DNA of 64,000 nt from Flavobacterium sp. W4I14 (GCA_030817875.1 JAUSZU010000001.1:3348001-3412000), one strand, 5' to 3'. Counted from the stretch's first letter, positions 17,963 to 27,534 are shown. Notes: generated from the letters alone by a model not told the origin. Numbers and translations: made by a program.

Positions 17963-19714
17963 ATGAAGATCATAACTACATCTGAGTTTGCAAAAGCAAC
18001 AAAGATAGATAAGCTAGGTGTACCAGGTTTAGCGGGTTTGATGATGGAGATCATGAAACTGAACGACATTAATGATGTATTCGCTCAAAATCAACACTTT
18101 AAAGGTTTAGAGTTTGTAGATAAGATACTGGAAACCATTGGCGTTTCTATCGAATTTGACGATGATGATTTAAATTGTATTCCGAAAACAGGACCATTTA
18201 TTGCCATTGCAAACCATCCTTATGGAGGTGTAGAAGGTTTAGCTTTGGTTAAACTTTTGTGTACGGTTAGGCCAGATGCCAAGGTGATGGTGAACTTCAT
18301 TTTGAAAAAAATACCAAACCTTGATGAATTTTTTGTCGCTGTTAACCCTTTCGAAAACGTTCAACATACATCGAGCATTAGTGGTTTAAAAACTACTTTC
18401 GACTTACTTAGGAATGGAACACCGATTGGTATTTTCCCTGCAGGAGAGGTTTCTACCTTTAAATTAGATGCCCAACAGGTAACCGACAGAATGTGGCATC
18501 CTGTTGTTGGAAAACTGATTGCTAAAGCAAAAGTACCCGTTGTACCTATTTATTTTCACGGTAATAACGGTGTTTTCTTTAATATTTTAAGCTTCATCCA
18601 CCCTACCCTGCGTACGGCAAAATTACCTTCAGAGTTTCTAAATAAACATGGGCGCACCATTAAGGTACGGATTGGCAAACCAATAGCCGTATCTGAAATT
18701 TCGCACATGAACAGCAGCAATAAACTGATGGACTTTTTAAGGGCCCGTACATATGCACTTGGTATTGGCTTAGATACAGAGAAAAAACTCTTTAATCCAC
18801 TGAACTTATTCAAAATCAAAAAGAAACCTGTTGAGGTAATTGAAGAAACTTCGAGGGTTTTAATTAAGAATGAGGTAGCGCTTTTGGAGGATTTTAAAGT
18901 TTGGACGGAAAAAAATTACGAAGTATACATTGTTCCAACGTTAAAAATCCCTAATATTTTAAGAGAAATTGGCCGTTTGCGTGAAATTACTTTCCGAGAG
19001 GTTGGCGAAGGAACCAACAAAAAAATCGATCTTGATAATTACGACATTTACTATAATCACTTATTTATATGGGATAAGGATTTAGAAAATATTGTGGGTG
19101 CTTACCGGATTGGTAAAGGAGATGAAATTTTAGAAAGCATGGGCCGTCGCGGTTTCTATCTTTCTGAACTTTTTAAAATGAAAGACCAGTTCTACCCAAT
19201 GTTGAGACAGGGGATAGAGCTGGGCAGATCGTGGATCAGAAAAGAATACCAGGGTAAACCACTTCCATTATTTTTGCTTTGGAAAGGAATTTTAAAATAC
19301 CTGATCGATAACCCACAGTACCGTTATATGTTCGGACCAGTGAGCATTAGCAACAACTTCTCTAAATTTAGCAAGGCCTTAATTGTAGATTACATTACCA
19401 AAAACCATTTCGATTATGAGATGGCAAAATATGTAAAGCCAAGAAACAAGTTTAAAGCCGATCTTTTACCAATTTCTACAGATACATTGGTTGATAGCAG
19501 CGAGTCTTTTAAAGATCTGGACAGCATTATCGGAGATATTGAAAATTCACACATTAAGATTCCAGTATTGTTGAGGCAGTATATGAACCTGAATGCGAAG
19601 ATTATTTCATTCAATATCGATCCTAAATTTTCTGATTGTTTAGATGGCTTCTTAGTGGTTGATACGCATAATATTCCACCAGAAATGCTCGAAAAGCTCG
19701 GCAAGAATCTATAA
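17963..19714 (+). CDS. Two-domain acyltransferase, candidate aminolipid synthase (OlsF-like)
   Basis: The 583-residue product joins two acyltransferase domains. Residues 60-270 are PlsC-like, with NHPYGG (N84-H85) in place of the usual HX4D region, FPAGEVS as the acyl-binding FPEG-type motif, and VPIYFHGNN. Residues about 310-560 form an Acetyltransf_5 (OlsB/hemolysin-like) domain with LREITFREVGEG, DNYDIYYNHLFIWD and IVGAYRIG. This pairing matches OlsF-type enzymes, which N-acylate ornithine (or a similar amino acid) and then O-acylate it, giving phosphate-free membrane lipids. Substrate cannot be told from sequence. A PlsC-only paralog follows at 20054. Confidence 0.72.
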   Translation: MKIITTSEFAKATKIDKLGVPGLAGLMMEIMKLNDINDVFAQNQHFKGLEFVDKILETIGVSIEFDDDDLNCIPKTGPFIAIANHPYGGVEGLALVKLLCTVRPDAKVMVNFILKKIPNLDEFFVAVNPFENVQHTSSISGLKTTFDLLRNGTPIGIFPAGEVSTFKLDAQQVTDRMWHPVVGKLIAKAKVPVVPIYFHGNNGVFFNILSFIHPTLRTAKLPSEFLNKHGRTIKVRIGKPIAVSEISHMNSSNKLMDFLRARTYALGIGLDTEKKLFNPLNLFKIKKKPVEVIEETSRVLIKNEVALLEDFKVWTEKNYEVYIVPTLKIPNILREIGRLREITFREVGEGTNKKIDLDNYDIYYNHLFIWDKDLENIVGAYRIGKGDEILESMGRRGFYLSELFKMKDQFYPMLRQGIELGRSWIRKEYQGKPLPLFLLWKGILKYLIDNPQYRYMFGPVSISNNFSKFSKALIVDYITKNHFDYEMAKYVKPRNKFKADLLPISTDTLVDSSESFKDLDSIIGDIENSHIKIPVLLRQYMNLNAKIISFNIDPKFSDCLDGFLVVDTHNIPPEMLEKLGKNL

Positions 19715-19727
19715 ACGAATTCCATAA

Positions 19728-19757
19728 AAAAACCCAGACATCCATCTGGGTTTTTTA
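19728..19757 (+). terminator. Terminator after the fused acyltransferase
   Basis: AACCCAGA (19731-19738) pairs with TCTGGGTT (19745-19752) and runs into six T. It ends transcription 14 bases after the stop codon, so the second acyltransferase gene needs its own promoter. Confidence 0.8.
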
Positions 19758-20053
19758 TTATCAACTAACCTAAACTTTATAAATACTAACCAAATATTTA
19801 TGCCACAAAAGTAGGTTTGCCCTGTTAAATTGGTGTTAATGAAATATTATTTATAGAATTTTCTTCCTTACAATTTCTTAATCGATTAATACGCTGTTGT
19901 TCATATTATTCCATTATCTTTAGGTACTCTGTATGAGCTATGATAAACATTCATCTTCGTAAGAACCGAATGTTTCCCGCCCTTATATTTAGCTCAAATA
20001 AAAAATCATTTATCAAGTTGATTCCCTAATGGAATCAATTTTGAACTATAATT

Positions 20054-20860
20054 ATGACAGTCATTTCTAAAGAGAATTTTTCAAAGGCAACAGGCATCTG
20101 TAATATTCCAATCCCTGGTCTTGCTTCCTTTTTAATGAGGTTCTTGAAGATTAACGACTTCAATGTAATGATTGGAGATGCGAATACCTTAGAAGGAGAA
20201 AAATTTGCCAATCATATTCTGAATGTTCTGGGTGTCACTATTCAGATTAGTGATGAGGATTTAGCCAACATTCCAAAAGAAGGTGCATTTATTGCGATTG
20301 CAAACCACCCCTACGGTGCTATAGAATCATTGGCATTATTAAGCACTCTTGCCAATCACCGACCTGATACGATGTTTATGGGGAATTTTCTGTTAAAGAA
20401 AATCCCAAATCTTGAGAAATGCATTATCGCGGTAAATCCATTCGAAAAAGTTCAGGATTCATCAAGTATTAGCGGATTAAAAACAACTTTAAAAGTTTTA
20501 AGAGATGGTAGTCCTGTTGCTATTTTTCCAGCAGGCGAAGTTTCCTCTTATAAATTCAGAAAAAATCAGATTACCGACCGCGAATGGCATCCCGTGGTTG
20601 GAAAAATCATCTCCAAAGCCAACGTACCGATACTACCAGTGTATTTTCACGGCAATAATGGCATATTTTTTAGCCTACTGAAATTTATACACCCTTCGTT
20701 ACAAACAGCAAAGCTGATTTCAGAGTTATTCAACAAAAATGGTCACCAGTTAAAAATCAGTATCGGCAAACCAATTCATTTGAAAGAAATAAACTGTAAG
20801 GATTGTAATACCTCGCTTTTAAAACATTTAAGAAAGGGACTTTACGCCTTAAAAAAGTAA
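20054..20860 (+). CDS. PlsC-like lysolipid acyltransferase, paralog of the upstream N-domain
   Basis: The 268-residue product parallels the first 270 residues of the upstream gene almost position for position: ISKENFSKATGICNIPIPGL, ANHPYGAIESLALL, IAVNPFEKVQDSSSISGLKT, FPAGEVSSYKF and VYFHGNNGIFFSLLKFIHPS. It ends where the Acetyltransf_5 domain would begin. It is probably an O-acyltransferase for a lyso-aminolipid or related lipid. The intergenic region of 340 bases holds a terminator and no other gene. The pair most likely arose by duplication of the N-terminal domain. Confidence 0.75.
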   Translation: MTVISKENFSKATGICNIPIPGLASFLMRFLKINDFNVMIGDANTLEGEKFANHILNVLGVTIQISDEDLANIPKEGAFIAIANHPYGAIESLALLSTLANHRPDTMFMGNFLLKKIPNLEKCIIAVNPFEKVQDSSSISGLKTTLKVLRDGSPVAIFPAGEVSSYKFRKNQITDREWHPVVGKIISKANVPILPVYFHGNNGIFFSLLKFIHPSLQTAKLISELFNKNGHQLKISIGKPIHLKEINCKDCNTSLLKHLRKGLYALKK

Positions 20861-20987
20861 TCTGATCCGAATTCATGAAAGTCCAATGTTAATTTTCCGT
20901 TAAGCACCAACCTTATTGTTGACATAAAGAAATTGTTGCTTTTGTGTTAATAATAGGTAAATTTAATGTAATCAAATATGAGGCGGT

Positions 20988-22193
20988 TTGAAAAGAGGGA
21001 TTTACACATATATTTTAAGGACCATTTTGTTCGTTTGCCTGATGATGAATGCCATCATCTCGAAGGGACAGAATTATTCTTTTGATTTTTATGATGGGAC
21101 TTTCAACTTCAATATAGATTCTTCAGTCGTTTTTCCAATACCAAAAACAGCAACTGCATCAGCCGTTTCAAACTTTTACAGCCGCATCTCTTCTGGCCAA
21201 TACGCAACTCTTATCTCGTCTTTAGAAAAATACCAGAAAAAATATCATTTAAACGACTGGATTTATTATCAACTGATCCGAAAAACAGCCGAACAGATTA
21301 GTCCGAAAGCAGATAATTATTTCGGTTATACTTTATACAAATGGTTTTTACTGGGTAAATGCGGCTACGATGCAAGGTTGGCTATAGGCAATGATCAGGT
21401 TATCTTTTATGTAAGAAATGAAGAGGATATCAGCGATATTCCGTTTTTTATGATTGACGATAAAAAGTTTATGTGCCTGAATTACCACGACTATGGCAAA
21501 CTGTTTAAACAGGCCGATGCTTATAAACCCGTTAAAATTTTAATTCCTGAGGCTAAAAACCCTTTCTCTTATAAGGTTACACGAATGCCCGATTTTAAAC
21601 CAGAAAGTTATCAGGAAAAAGATATCGAATTTAGCTATCGTCAAAAAATCCATCATTTTAAGCTAAAAGTTAATGAAGATGTACAAACCATTTTCAAAAA
21701 CTATCCTGTAGTCGATTTTGAGAGTTATTTTAATATTCCTTTGAGCCGGGAAACCTACAGCTCTCTTATTCCCACCCTGAAAGAAAACCTAAAAGGCATG
21801 GATCAGAAAAAAGGTGTCGATTACCTGATGAGATTTACCCGTTATGGTTTTTTATATGAAGATGACGGTGAAAATTTTGGCAAAGAAAAACGTTTCTCGC
21901 CTGAACAAACATTATTAAGTACCTACAGTGATTGCGATGACCGCGCCGCACTATTTTTCTATTTGGTAAAGGAAATATATAACCTGCCGATGATTGCCCT
22001 GCTATACCCTAAACATTTAACTATTGCTGTTCAGTTTGACAAACCAGTTGGCGAACCGATTACTTACAAAGGCAAAAAGTATTCGTACTGCGAGCCTACA
22101 CCCCAGGCTCAGAATCTAAAAATCGGACAACTTTCATCAAATTTCAAGAACAGTAAATATGAAGTGGTTTATGCATATGAGCCTAAGAAATAA
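20988..22193 (+). CDS. Exported transglutaminase-like protein
   Basis: The 401-residue product has a signal peptide (KRGIYTYILRTILFVCLMMN, cleavage near the SKG-QNY boundary). Its C-terminus looks like a papain-fold transglutaminase-like domain: C316 in STYSDCDDRAALFFY, H343 in PKHLTIAV and an acidic residue in YCEPT. Such domains act as cysteine proteases or amidases in the periplasm. The middle (130-260) has no recognised fold. The start is TTG at 20988; the ATG at 20978 is in another frame. It stands alone downstream of the acyltransferases. Confidence 0.72.
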   Translation: MKRGIYTYILRTILFVCLMMNAIISKGQNYSFDFYDGTFNFNIDSSVVFPIPKTATASAVSNFYSRISSGQYATLISSLEKYQKKYHLNDWIYYQLIRKTAEQISPKADNYFGYTLYKWFLLGKCGYDARLAIGNDQVIFYVRNEEDISDIPFFMIDDKKFMCLNYHDYGKLFKQADAYKPVKILIPEAKNPFSYKVTRMPDFKPESYQEKDIEFSYRQKIHHFKLKVNEDVQTIFKNYPVVDFESYFNIPLSRETYSSLIPTLKENLKGMDQKKGVDYLMRFTRYGFLYEDDGENFGKEKRFSPEQTLLSTYSDCDDRAALFFYLVKEIYNLPMIALLYPKHLTIAVQFDKPVGEPITYKGKKYSYCEPTPQAQNLKIGQLSSNFKNSKYEVVYAYEPKK

Positions 22194-22309
22194 GCCCTTC
22201 ATATTAAATTAATGTTAAAAAATCGTTATTTTATCAATAACAGGTTGATTCATTAGCTATTTAAGGTAATTTAGATTTCTCATATTGAGTTAAATCTAAA
22301 ACCTTGTCT

Positions 22310-22585
22310 ATGTCTGCTATTATCTATACCGTTTTAAAGGAATTTTTTGTTGAGGTGAACGGTCACGCTATAAAGGCTAGAATTATGTCGCCGATTAACG
22401 ATGGCAAAGTTTTCGTTTTCAAAATCAGTTCATTTTACAAAAGCAAAACTGATGCTGATGCTTATGAACCGGCATCAACATTTACTTCTTACGCAAATGC
22501 TGAACGGCATTTACTTCAATACCTGGAAGGTTTCCAGAATACCCTAGATCTGGGCGGCGAAATTGCACCAGGACATACTTTCTAA
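22310..22585 (+). CDS. Conserved small protein of unknown function
   Basis: The 91-residue product (MSAIIYTVLKEFFVEVNGHA; then MSPINDGKVFVFKISSFYKS) is soluble and has no motif I recognise. The ATG at 22310 is preferred; an in-frame TTG lies two codons earlier. Its stop codon TAA (22583-22585) overlaps the TAG of the convergent small membrane gene. Confidence 0.65.
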   Translation: MSAIIYTVLKEFFVEVNGHAIKARIMSPINDGKVFVFKISSFYKSKTDADAYEPASTFTSYANAERHLLQYLEGFQNTLDLGGEIAPGHTF

Positions 22586-22734
22586 ATGTTTTCTTTATCA
22601 TCTTTCTCAGGCGGAAGTTCAGACTGGATTACCTCTTCTTCAAATTCCTTTTTGTCTTTTTGGTTCCTTTTGATCAGGTAGGCGATTAAAATGATGACCA
22701 GAACCGCAACACCGATTAATATTGGATAATTCAT
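22582..22734 (-). CDS. 50-residue single-pass membrane protein
   Basis: The product begins MNYPILIGVAVLVIILIAYL: one transmembrane helix, then a basic KRNQKDKK segment and an acidic tail ending PPEKDDKENI. Small proteins of this design (NYP, hydrophobic helix, IKRNxKD, acidic tail) are frequent in Bacteroidetes genomes. The stop codon overlaps that of the gene at 22310-22585 by three bases, tail to tail. Function unknown. Confidence 0.7.
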   Translation of the reverse strand: MNYPILIGVAVLVIILIAYLIKRNQKDKKEFEEEVIQSELPPEKDDKENI

Positions 22735-22854
22735 ATTCGTTCGATTAAATGCTAATCTATGTGATTTAACCTAAGTTATGAGAAATATTTTATATGTTAA
22801 GCAGCTACTTATGTGTTAACATAATCATAATATTAATTTAACTTCCCGATTCTC

Positions 22855-22862
22855 TATCTTTG
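22855..22862 (+). promoter_or_regulatory. -7 box for the lysine-rich protein gene
   Basis: TATCTTTG matches TAnnTTTG exactly, 20 bases ahead of the ATG at 22883. The transcript would have a very short 5' leader. Confidence 0.5.
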
Positions 22863-22882
22863 GGAAAACCCATAAGTTTTAG

Positions 22883-23188
22883 ATGAAAAAGAACAAATCT
22901 AAGTCGAAAAGTCATTCGACAAGCAAAAAATTACGTAAAGAATTAGAATCGAAATTAGTCCTTGTCTTTAACGAACTTGTTATCCAGTACGGCAAAGCAA
23001 AAAAAGCAGATAAAGTAATCGAAAAATTTGCAAAGCAATTAACTAAAAAAGTTACTTTCAATATTCAAGATGATTCTATGGCGCCATATATTAAAGAAGA
23101 GCAAGTTGCTCCTGCAGCTCCAAAGGCAAAAGCCGCTAAACCTGCTGTTGTGAAGAAAGCAAAAGAAGAGATTAAAGAAGCAGTATAG
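22883..23188 (+). CDS. Small lysine/alanine-rich protein
   Basis: The 101-residue product has a basic, serine-rich start (KKNKSKSKSHSTSKKLRKEL), a central helical part (KLVLVFNELVIQYGKAKKAD) and an Ala/Pro/Lys tail (AAPKAKAAKPAVVKKAKEEI) resembling bacterial histone H1-like tails. DNA binding is suggested only by composition. It has its own -7 box and terminator, so it is a single-gene transcript. Confidence 0.7.
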   Translation: MKKNKSKSKSHSTSKKLRKELESKLVLVFNELVIQYGKAKKADKVIEKFAKQLTKKVTFNIQDDSMAPYIKEEQVAPAAPKAKAAKPAVVKKAKEEIKEAV

Positions 23189-23203
23189 ATAGGATTATAA
23201 AAT

Positions 23204-23243
23204 AAAGCGGGTGCTCACCTTATGATGAACACCCGCTTTTTTA
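23204..23243 (+). terminator. Strong terminator (possibly bidirectional)
   Basis: AAAGCGGGTG (from 23204) pairs with CACCCGCTTT (from 23230) and is followed by a T-run. It ends the 22883 gene; the A-rich left flank means it may also work for the convergent lipoprotein gene. Confidence 0.85.
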
Positions 23244-23267
23244 TGCTTATTAAAGAATAGTTTGCTA

Positions 23268-24476
23268 TTATAGATTCGCTAATAAATCTACACCATCAAC
23301 AGTAGCCCATTTTCCTTTTGTTAAAGAAGCACCTGTTGCAGTGGTAGAAACGGTCCAGTTTGTACCAAAACTTGCTGCGTTTACTGTAAACGCTCCACCT
23401 GCATTACCTGATATAAAGGTATTAGGTGAATTGGTAATTTTCACGTTAGTAAGTTTAATTTTATTTGTTAATACCTGATTGTTATAGGTAACCAAATCTA
23501 ACACTTGAACTACGCCACCACTTACAGCAGTTGGTGTAGTTTGACTTCCATATCCGTCAACAACGATATTACTGAAATCGCCATTTCCATTAGCTTTAAA
23601 CTGGAAAGCATCTAACTGCACTTCGCCAGCTGGTGCCTCAGTTGTAGTACCAGGAGCTCTTTTTAAAGTAATGTTGGTTATTTTTGGCCAAAAAGCATTG
23701 TTATTACTTTTCGCTTCAACTTCCATTCCATAGTTACCTGCTCCAGTTTGATAAGCAAACCAATTGGTGTTATCCTGGCCTCTCCAGCTATCTTGCCAGT
23801 CAAAAGAATCATCAGAATTTCCGTAAGAAATTAGGTTTTTACCACTAACTGTTCCACCATAAAACTCAAACCCATCATCTAAGCCTTTGTAAGAAACCAA
23901 GTTTTCCAAAACAGTACCAGAACCTACAGCATAAAAAGAAAAACCATTGTGTTCTTTAGAGTTTGTAGTAACCAACAAGCCAGCATACTCAACCCTTACA
24001 TATTTTAAAGAACCACTACTATGGGTTGGATTAACACCACCATAAGCTATTACTAAACCATCTTCAGAGGTAACAGATGTTGCTCCAGCAGTACCAATAA
24101 TTGGTGCGTCGCCATAAACGATGATACCAGCCCATTGACCAGGAAGTTTTGCTTTTGCAGTAAATACGATAGGCTCATCAGCAGTTCCATTCGCAATTAG
24201 CGTACCACCTTTTAATACGACTAAACCAGATTCGCCAGCTAATTTATCTGCTGTAAATGTAGATCCTTTTTCGATAGTTAATGTAACACCTGGTTGGATT
24301 TTAACCATACCTTTTAATGTATAGTTTCCAAACGCTAAAGTTCTATTAGCTGTAATATCGCCTGTAATTTCACCCACTACCGGTACTTTTGTTGGCGTTG
24401 TATCATCATCACCATCCTTAGAACAGCCAGCAAACAATGTAGCTGAAATTGCAATTGCGTAAAATAATTTTCTCAT
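23268..24476 (-). CDS. Surface lipoprotein with beta-helix fold
   Basis: The 402-residue product has a lipobox (ATLFAGC, Cys18) followed by SKDGDDD, which resembles the acidic signal that sends Bacteroidetes lipoproteins to the cell surface. The body is rich in short glycine/asparagine beta-strands such as GVTLTIEKGSTFTAD, GLDDGFEFYGGTVSGKNLIS and YGNSDDSFDWQDSWRGQDN, typical of a right-handed parallel beta-helix. The gene lies 130 bases downstream of a TonB-dependent receptor in the same direction and may be its surface partner. No catalytic motif recognised. Confidence 0.75.
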   Translation of the reverse strand: MRKLFYAIAISATLFAGCSKDGDDDTTPTKVPVVGEITGDITANRTLAFGNYTLKGMVKIQPGVTLTIEKGSTFTADKLAGESGLVVLKGGTLIANGTADEPIVFTAKAKLPGQWAGIIVYGDAPIIGTAGATSVTSEDGLVIAYGGVNPTHSSGSLKYVRVEYAGLLVTTNSKEHNGFSFYAVGSGTVLENLVSYKGLDDGFEFYGGTVSGKNLISYGNSDDSFDWQDSWRGQDNTNWFAYQTGAGNYGMEVEAKSNNNAFWPKITNITLKRAPGTTTEAPAGEVQLDAFQFKANGNGDFSNIVVDGYGSQTTPTAVSGGVVQVLDLVTYNNQVLTNKIKLTNVKITNSPNTFISGNAGGAFTVNAASFGTNWTVSTTATGASLTKGKWATVDGVDLLANL

Positions 24477-24606
24477 TTTTAATTCTCTTTTTATTATGTA
24501 ATTTAATTTTCCTTAAATGTAAATTTAGGTCTCTCATGTTTTCAATACGTTAACCCACCTTTAAGATTACATCAATCAGCGGTTAATTAATTGTAAACTA
24601 TACATA

Positions 24607-27423
24607 CTAGAATGTATAACCTAACCCCAACGATACACCTACACCTCTTTTATAATCTTTAACAGTTAGATCATCTGCATATACTTTGATTTTACTGTCA
24701 TCACCTAATTCAATTTTGTATGTTGGATTTAAAATATTCTCTACGCCAAACTTAACATCCCATTTATTCGATATCTTATTATTCCAGATAAAATCCAATT
24801 TGCCAAAAGGTTTCTCATAATAACTATCTAATCCGTTTGTACCCACGGCGTAAATACGTTCGCCATATACGTTGTAAGCCAATGTCATCGTACTTTTCCA
24901 TTTCTTGGTAAAGTCCATATCGTATCTAATATCAGCATTGATTAACCAAGGAGAGGCACCTTGCAGTTTACGGGTATTTTTACTACCCAGGGAGGCTACT
25001 TCTGCACTGTTTTTAAGTACATCTATTGTAGCTTTAGTAACCATTAAAGAGGTGTTAAAACCAAATGAGAAATTGGATAATGATTCGTGTATCCTACTTA
25101 ACTGAAGCAACAACTCTAATTCTGCACCGTAAAGAATTGCTTTTTTAGAGTTATCATAGGTAATGGTTAATCCCCCACTACCGGCTGATTGCGCAAACAA
25201 ACGCTCAATCGGGTTTTCTAAATATTTGGCAAAACCTGTAACCGCAATTAATTCTTTATTAGTTGGGAACCATTCGTATTTTACATCTAAATTATAGTTC
25301 CTGCTGTTGATTACGTTGGGATTACCATTCTCAATAGTTGCATCAGGGTTAACAAACTCTAGCGGATAAGCTTCCATAACAACCGGCTTTGTTAGTGTTT
25401 TTGAGGCCGATAACCTTAAGTTTGCCTTCTCGGTTAATGCGTATTTTAAGTTTGCAGCTGGTAAAATATCAAAATTATTTTTATTGATTTTTTGAAACGG
25501 ATCGTCAAAACTACCAGAATTTCTATACCTGGTAATACGTTGTGATTGTTCAAATCGCGTTCCTACGTTCAAATTTAGTTTATCATTTAAACTAAGTGCC
25601 AAGTCTACATAACCTGCATTAACGCTTTCTTGCATTTTTGCTTTATAAGTGGCGTTTGTACCTTCTCTGTATGTAAAATCACCATTTGAAATTGCCGCGC
25701 CTAGCATGCCATCAGGTTGATTAGTAGGAAAAGTAGCAAGATTTGAAGCCAAATTTTGTGATACCAGAAACCTAAAATCAGACTCTATTTTATTAAATGA
25801 ACCGTTATAACCAACAGATAATTTATGAGCCTTAGATAAATCTTCATTTCCGAACTTCCAATTGTACTCTAACAAACCAGAACCAAAGAAATCACCATCA
25901 TAATCCATATATTGCCTCACCACGCTATTACCTGAATAACTTACAGCAGTAGTATTATCATCGATTTTAGTTCCTCTATAAGATTTTCTATCAGGAAGTT
26001 GATAGCTTGTTTTTGAATAAGAAACACCTGCCCTAATGCTATGTGCATCATCTTCGGTAATTTTATAATTTGCAAGTAGTTGTCCTGTAAATAAATCTGT
26101 TTTCTGTAGCTGATTTAGTCTGATAAATGCATTATTAACATTAGCCTGGCTATTAGTATACCCTACCTGATCCTGAATTGTGCTTTCAGTACCTTTTAAA
26201 TAAAATGCGTTAAGATTAAGGCTTAAACGCTTAGTTAAATAATTTAAGGAGGTTAACAGGGATGAATTGGTAGAAAACCGATTTGTTACTGTATACAGGT
26301 TATTATCATAAATACCTTGCCCGGTATTAAAAAAACGATCAACACCTTCTCTAACCTGAAACTTATTCTCGGTATTTAGCGATATTAAATATTGAAATGA
26401 ACGTTGATTGTCTAAGTTGATTTTTTGCGTATGTAAGATTTCCAGGTTTGTATTAAGTGGTGCTTTACCTTCATCAACATTAAAACCAGAGCCAAACTGA
26501 GAACCAGCTTCGCTTGCAGACATGGTATAAGACGCTGGCTTACTACCAAAAACCTTAGGCATATCACGTTGATTGCCAGTGATTCCGAAATAATCGCCAA
26601 ATTGCGTCGCATCGTCTGCCCTTAGGAACTTTTTAAAGGTACTGTTAGAGGTAAAACTGGTACCAATATTAATTTTAGTTACTGCTTTTTCTCCTTTAGC
26701 GGTTACAATGTTAAAAGTTCCACCAGCGAAATCGCCATATAAGCCTGAGTTAAAAGTTTTGTAAGTTTCTAAAACACTTACAATATCCGTTGGAAAAAGA
26801 TCCAAAGGGATAATTTTTTTAAATGGATTGTTAGAAGGTACTGCTAAGCCGTTTATTAATAAGTTGTTATACCTATCTTCTAAACCTCTTACAAATAAAC
26901 CTCTACCGTCTACCTTAGTAATACCAGTAATTTTTGTCAATCCCTCTTCAACATCGCTTACGCCTTTTCTAGATAGTTCCTGGATTCCGATGCCCTGTTT
27001 AATTTCTATTGCATTTTTTTGAAGCGATAAAAGTGCTGTTTCAGTTTCTCTGCTGGCCTGACCTTTCACCTGTACATCAGATAATTTCTGAGAATTCGAT
27101 TCATCAAGCGCCAGGTTTAAGGTAGTTGTACCTCCACCATTTATTTCAACAGCTGACACTTCCTTTGTAGCATATCCTACATACGATGCTTCGATAATAA
27201 ATTTACCATCTTGCAATGCAGCAATCGTATATTTACCGTCAGCACCTGTAGAAGTACCTTTAGTTGTACCTTTAATTTTAACCGTAACCCCAATTAAGGT
27301 TTCACCGGTTTTTTTATCGGTAACTGTTCCAGAAATTTTTCCTGTTTGTGCATACGCAAGTATGCTGATCGTTAAAGCGAACACTGTAAGTGCCGCTCTT
27401 TTAAAAGAGTTTAGTAAGTCCAA
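24607..27423 (-). CDS. TonB-dependent outer membrane receptor
   Basis: The product (about 938 residues) has a signal peptide (LLNSFKRAALTVFALTISIL, AYAQ), then a CarboxypepD regulatory-like beta-sandwich (ISGTVTDKKTGETLIGVTVK), a plug domain with GIQELSRKGVSDVEEGLTKI and RGLEDRYNNLLINGLAVPSN, and a 22-strand barrel ending GVGVSLGLGYTF. Such receptors import nutrients bound by surface lipoproteins using TonB energy. It lacks the SusC-style spacing and no SusD follows. The TTG at 27421-27423 gives the best signal peptide; a GTG twelve codons upstream (27459) is the alternative. Substrate unknown. Confidence 0.88.
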   Translation of the reverse strand: MDLLNSFKRAALTVFALTISILAYAQTGKISGTVTDKKTGETLIGVTVKIKGTTKGTSTGADGKYTIAALQDGKFIIEASYVGYATKEVSAVEINGGGTTTLNLALDESNSQKLSDVQVKGQASRETETALLSLQKNAIEIKQGIGIQELSRKGVSDVEEGLTKITGITKVDGRGLFVRGLEDRYNNLLINGLAVPSNNPFKKIIPLDLFPTDIVSVLETYKTFNSGLYGDFAGGTFNIVTAKGEKAVTKINIGTSFTSNSTFKKFLRADDATQFGDYFGITGNQRDMPKVFGSKPASYTMSASEAGSQFGSGFNVDEGKAPLNTNLEILHTQKINLDNQRSFQYLISLNTENKFQVREGVDRFFNTGQGIYDNNLYTVTNRFSTNSSLLTSLNYLTKRLSLNLNAFYLKGTESTIQDQVGYTNSQANVNNAFIRLNQLQKTDLFTGQLLANYKITEDDAHSIRAGVSYSKTSYQLPDRKSYRGTKIDDNTTAVSYSGNSVVRQYMDYDGDFFGSGLLEYNWKFGNEDLSKAHKLSVGYNGSFNKIESDFRFLVSQNLASNLATFPTNQPDGMLGAAISNGDFTYREGTNATYKAKMQESVNAGYVDLALSLNDKLNLNVGTRFEQSQRITRYRNSGSFDDPFQKINKNNFDILPAANLKYALTEKANLRLSASKTLTKPVVMEAYPLEFVNPDATIENGNPNVINSRNYNLDVKYEWFPTNKELIAVTGFAKYLENPIERLFAQSAGSGGLTITYDNSKKAILYGAELELLLQLSRIHESLSNFSFGFNTSLMVTKATIDVLKNSAEVASLGSKNTRKLQGASPWLINADIRYDMDFTKKWKSTMTLAYNVYGERIYAVGTNGLDSYYEKPFGKLDFIWNNKISNKWDVKFGVENILNPTYKIELGDDSKIKVYADDLTVKDYKRGVGVSLGLGYTF

Positions 27424-27534
27424 TTTGCCTTTATTTGATAAGGGCAAAAGTATTACCACAGTGTTAACTACAGGTTAGGTGTTAATTAACATTCTTTTAC
27501 CTTAAAGTTAACTAAACGTTAAGCACTTTCTGGA

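Noticed and set aside
23268..24476. Type IX secretion cargo
   Set aside because: There is a lipobox and no C-terminal T9SS sorting domain; the end of the protein does not match the type A or B pattern.
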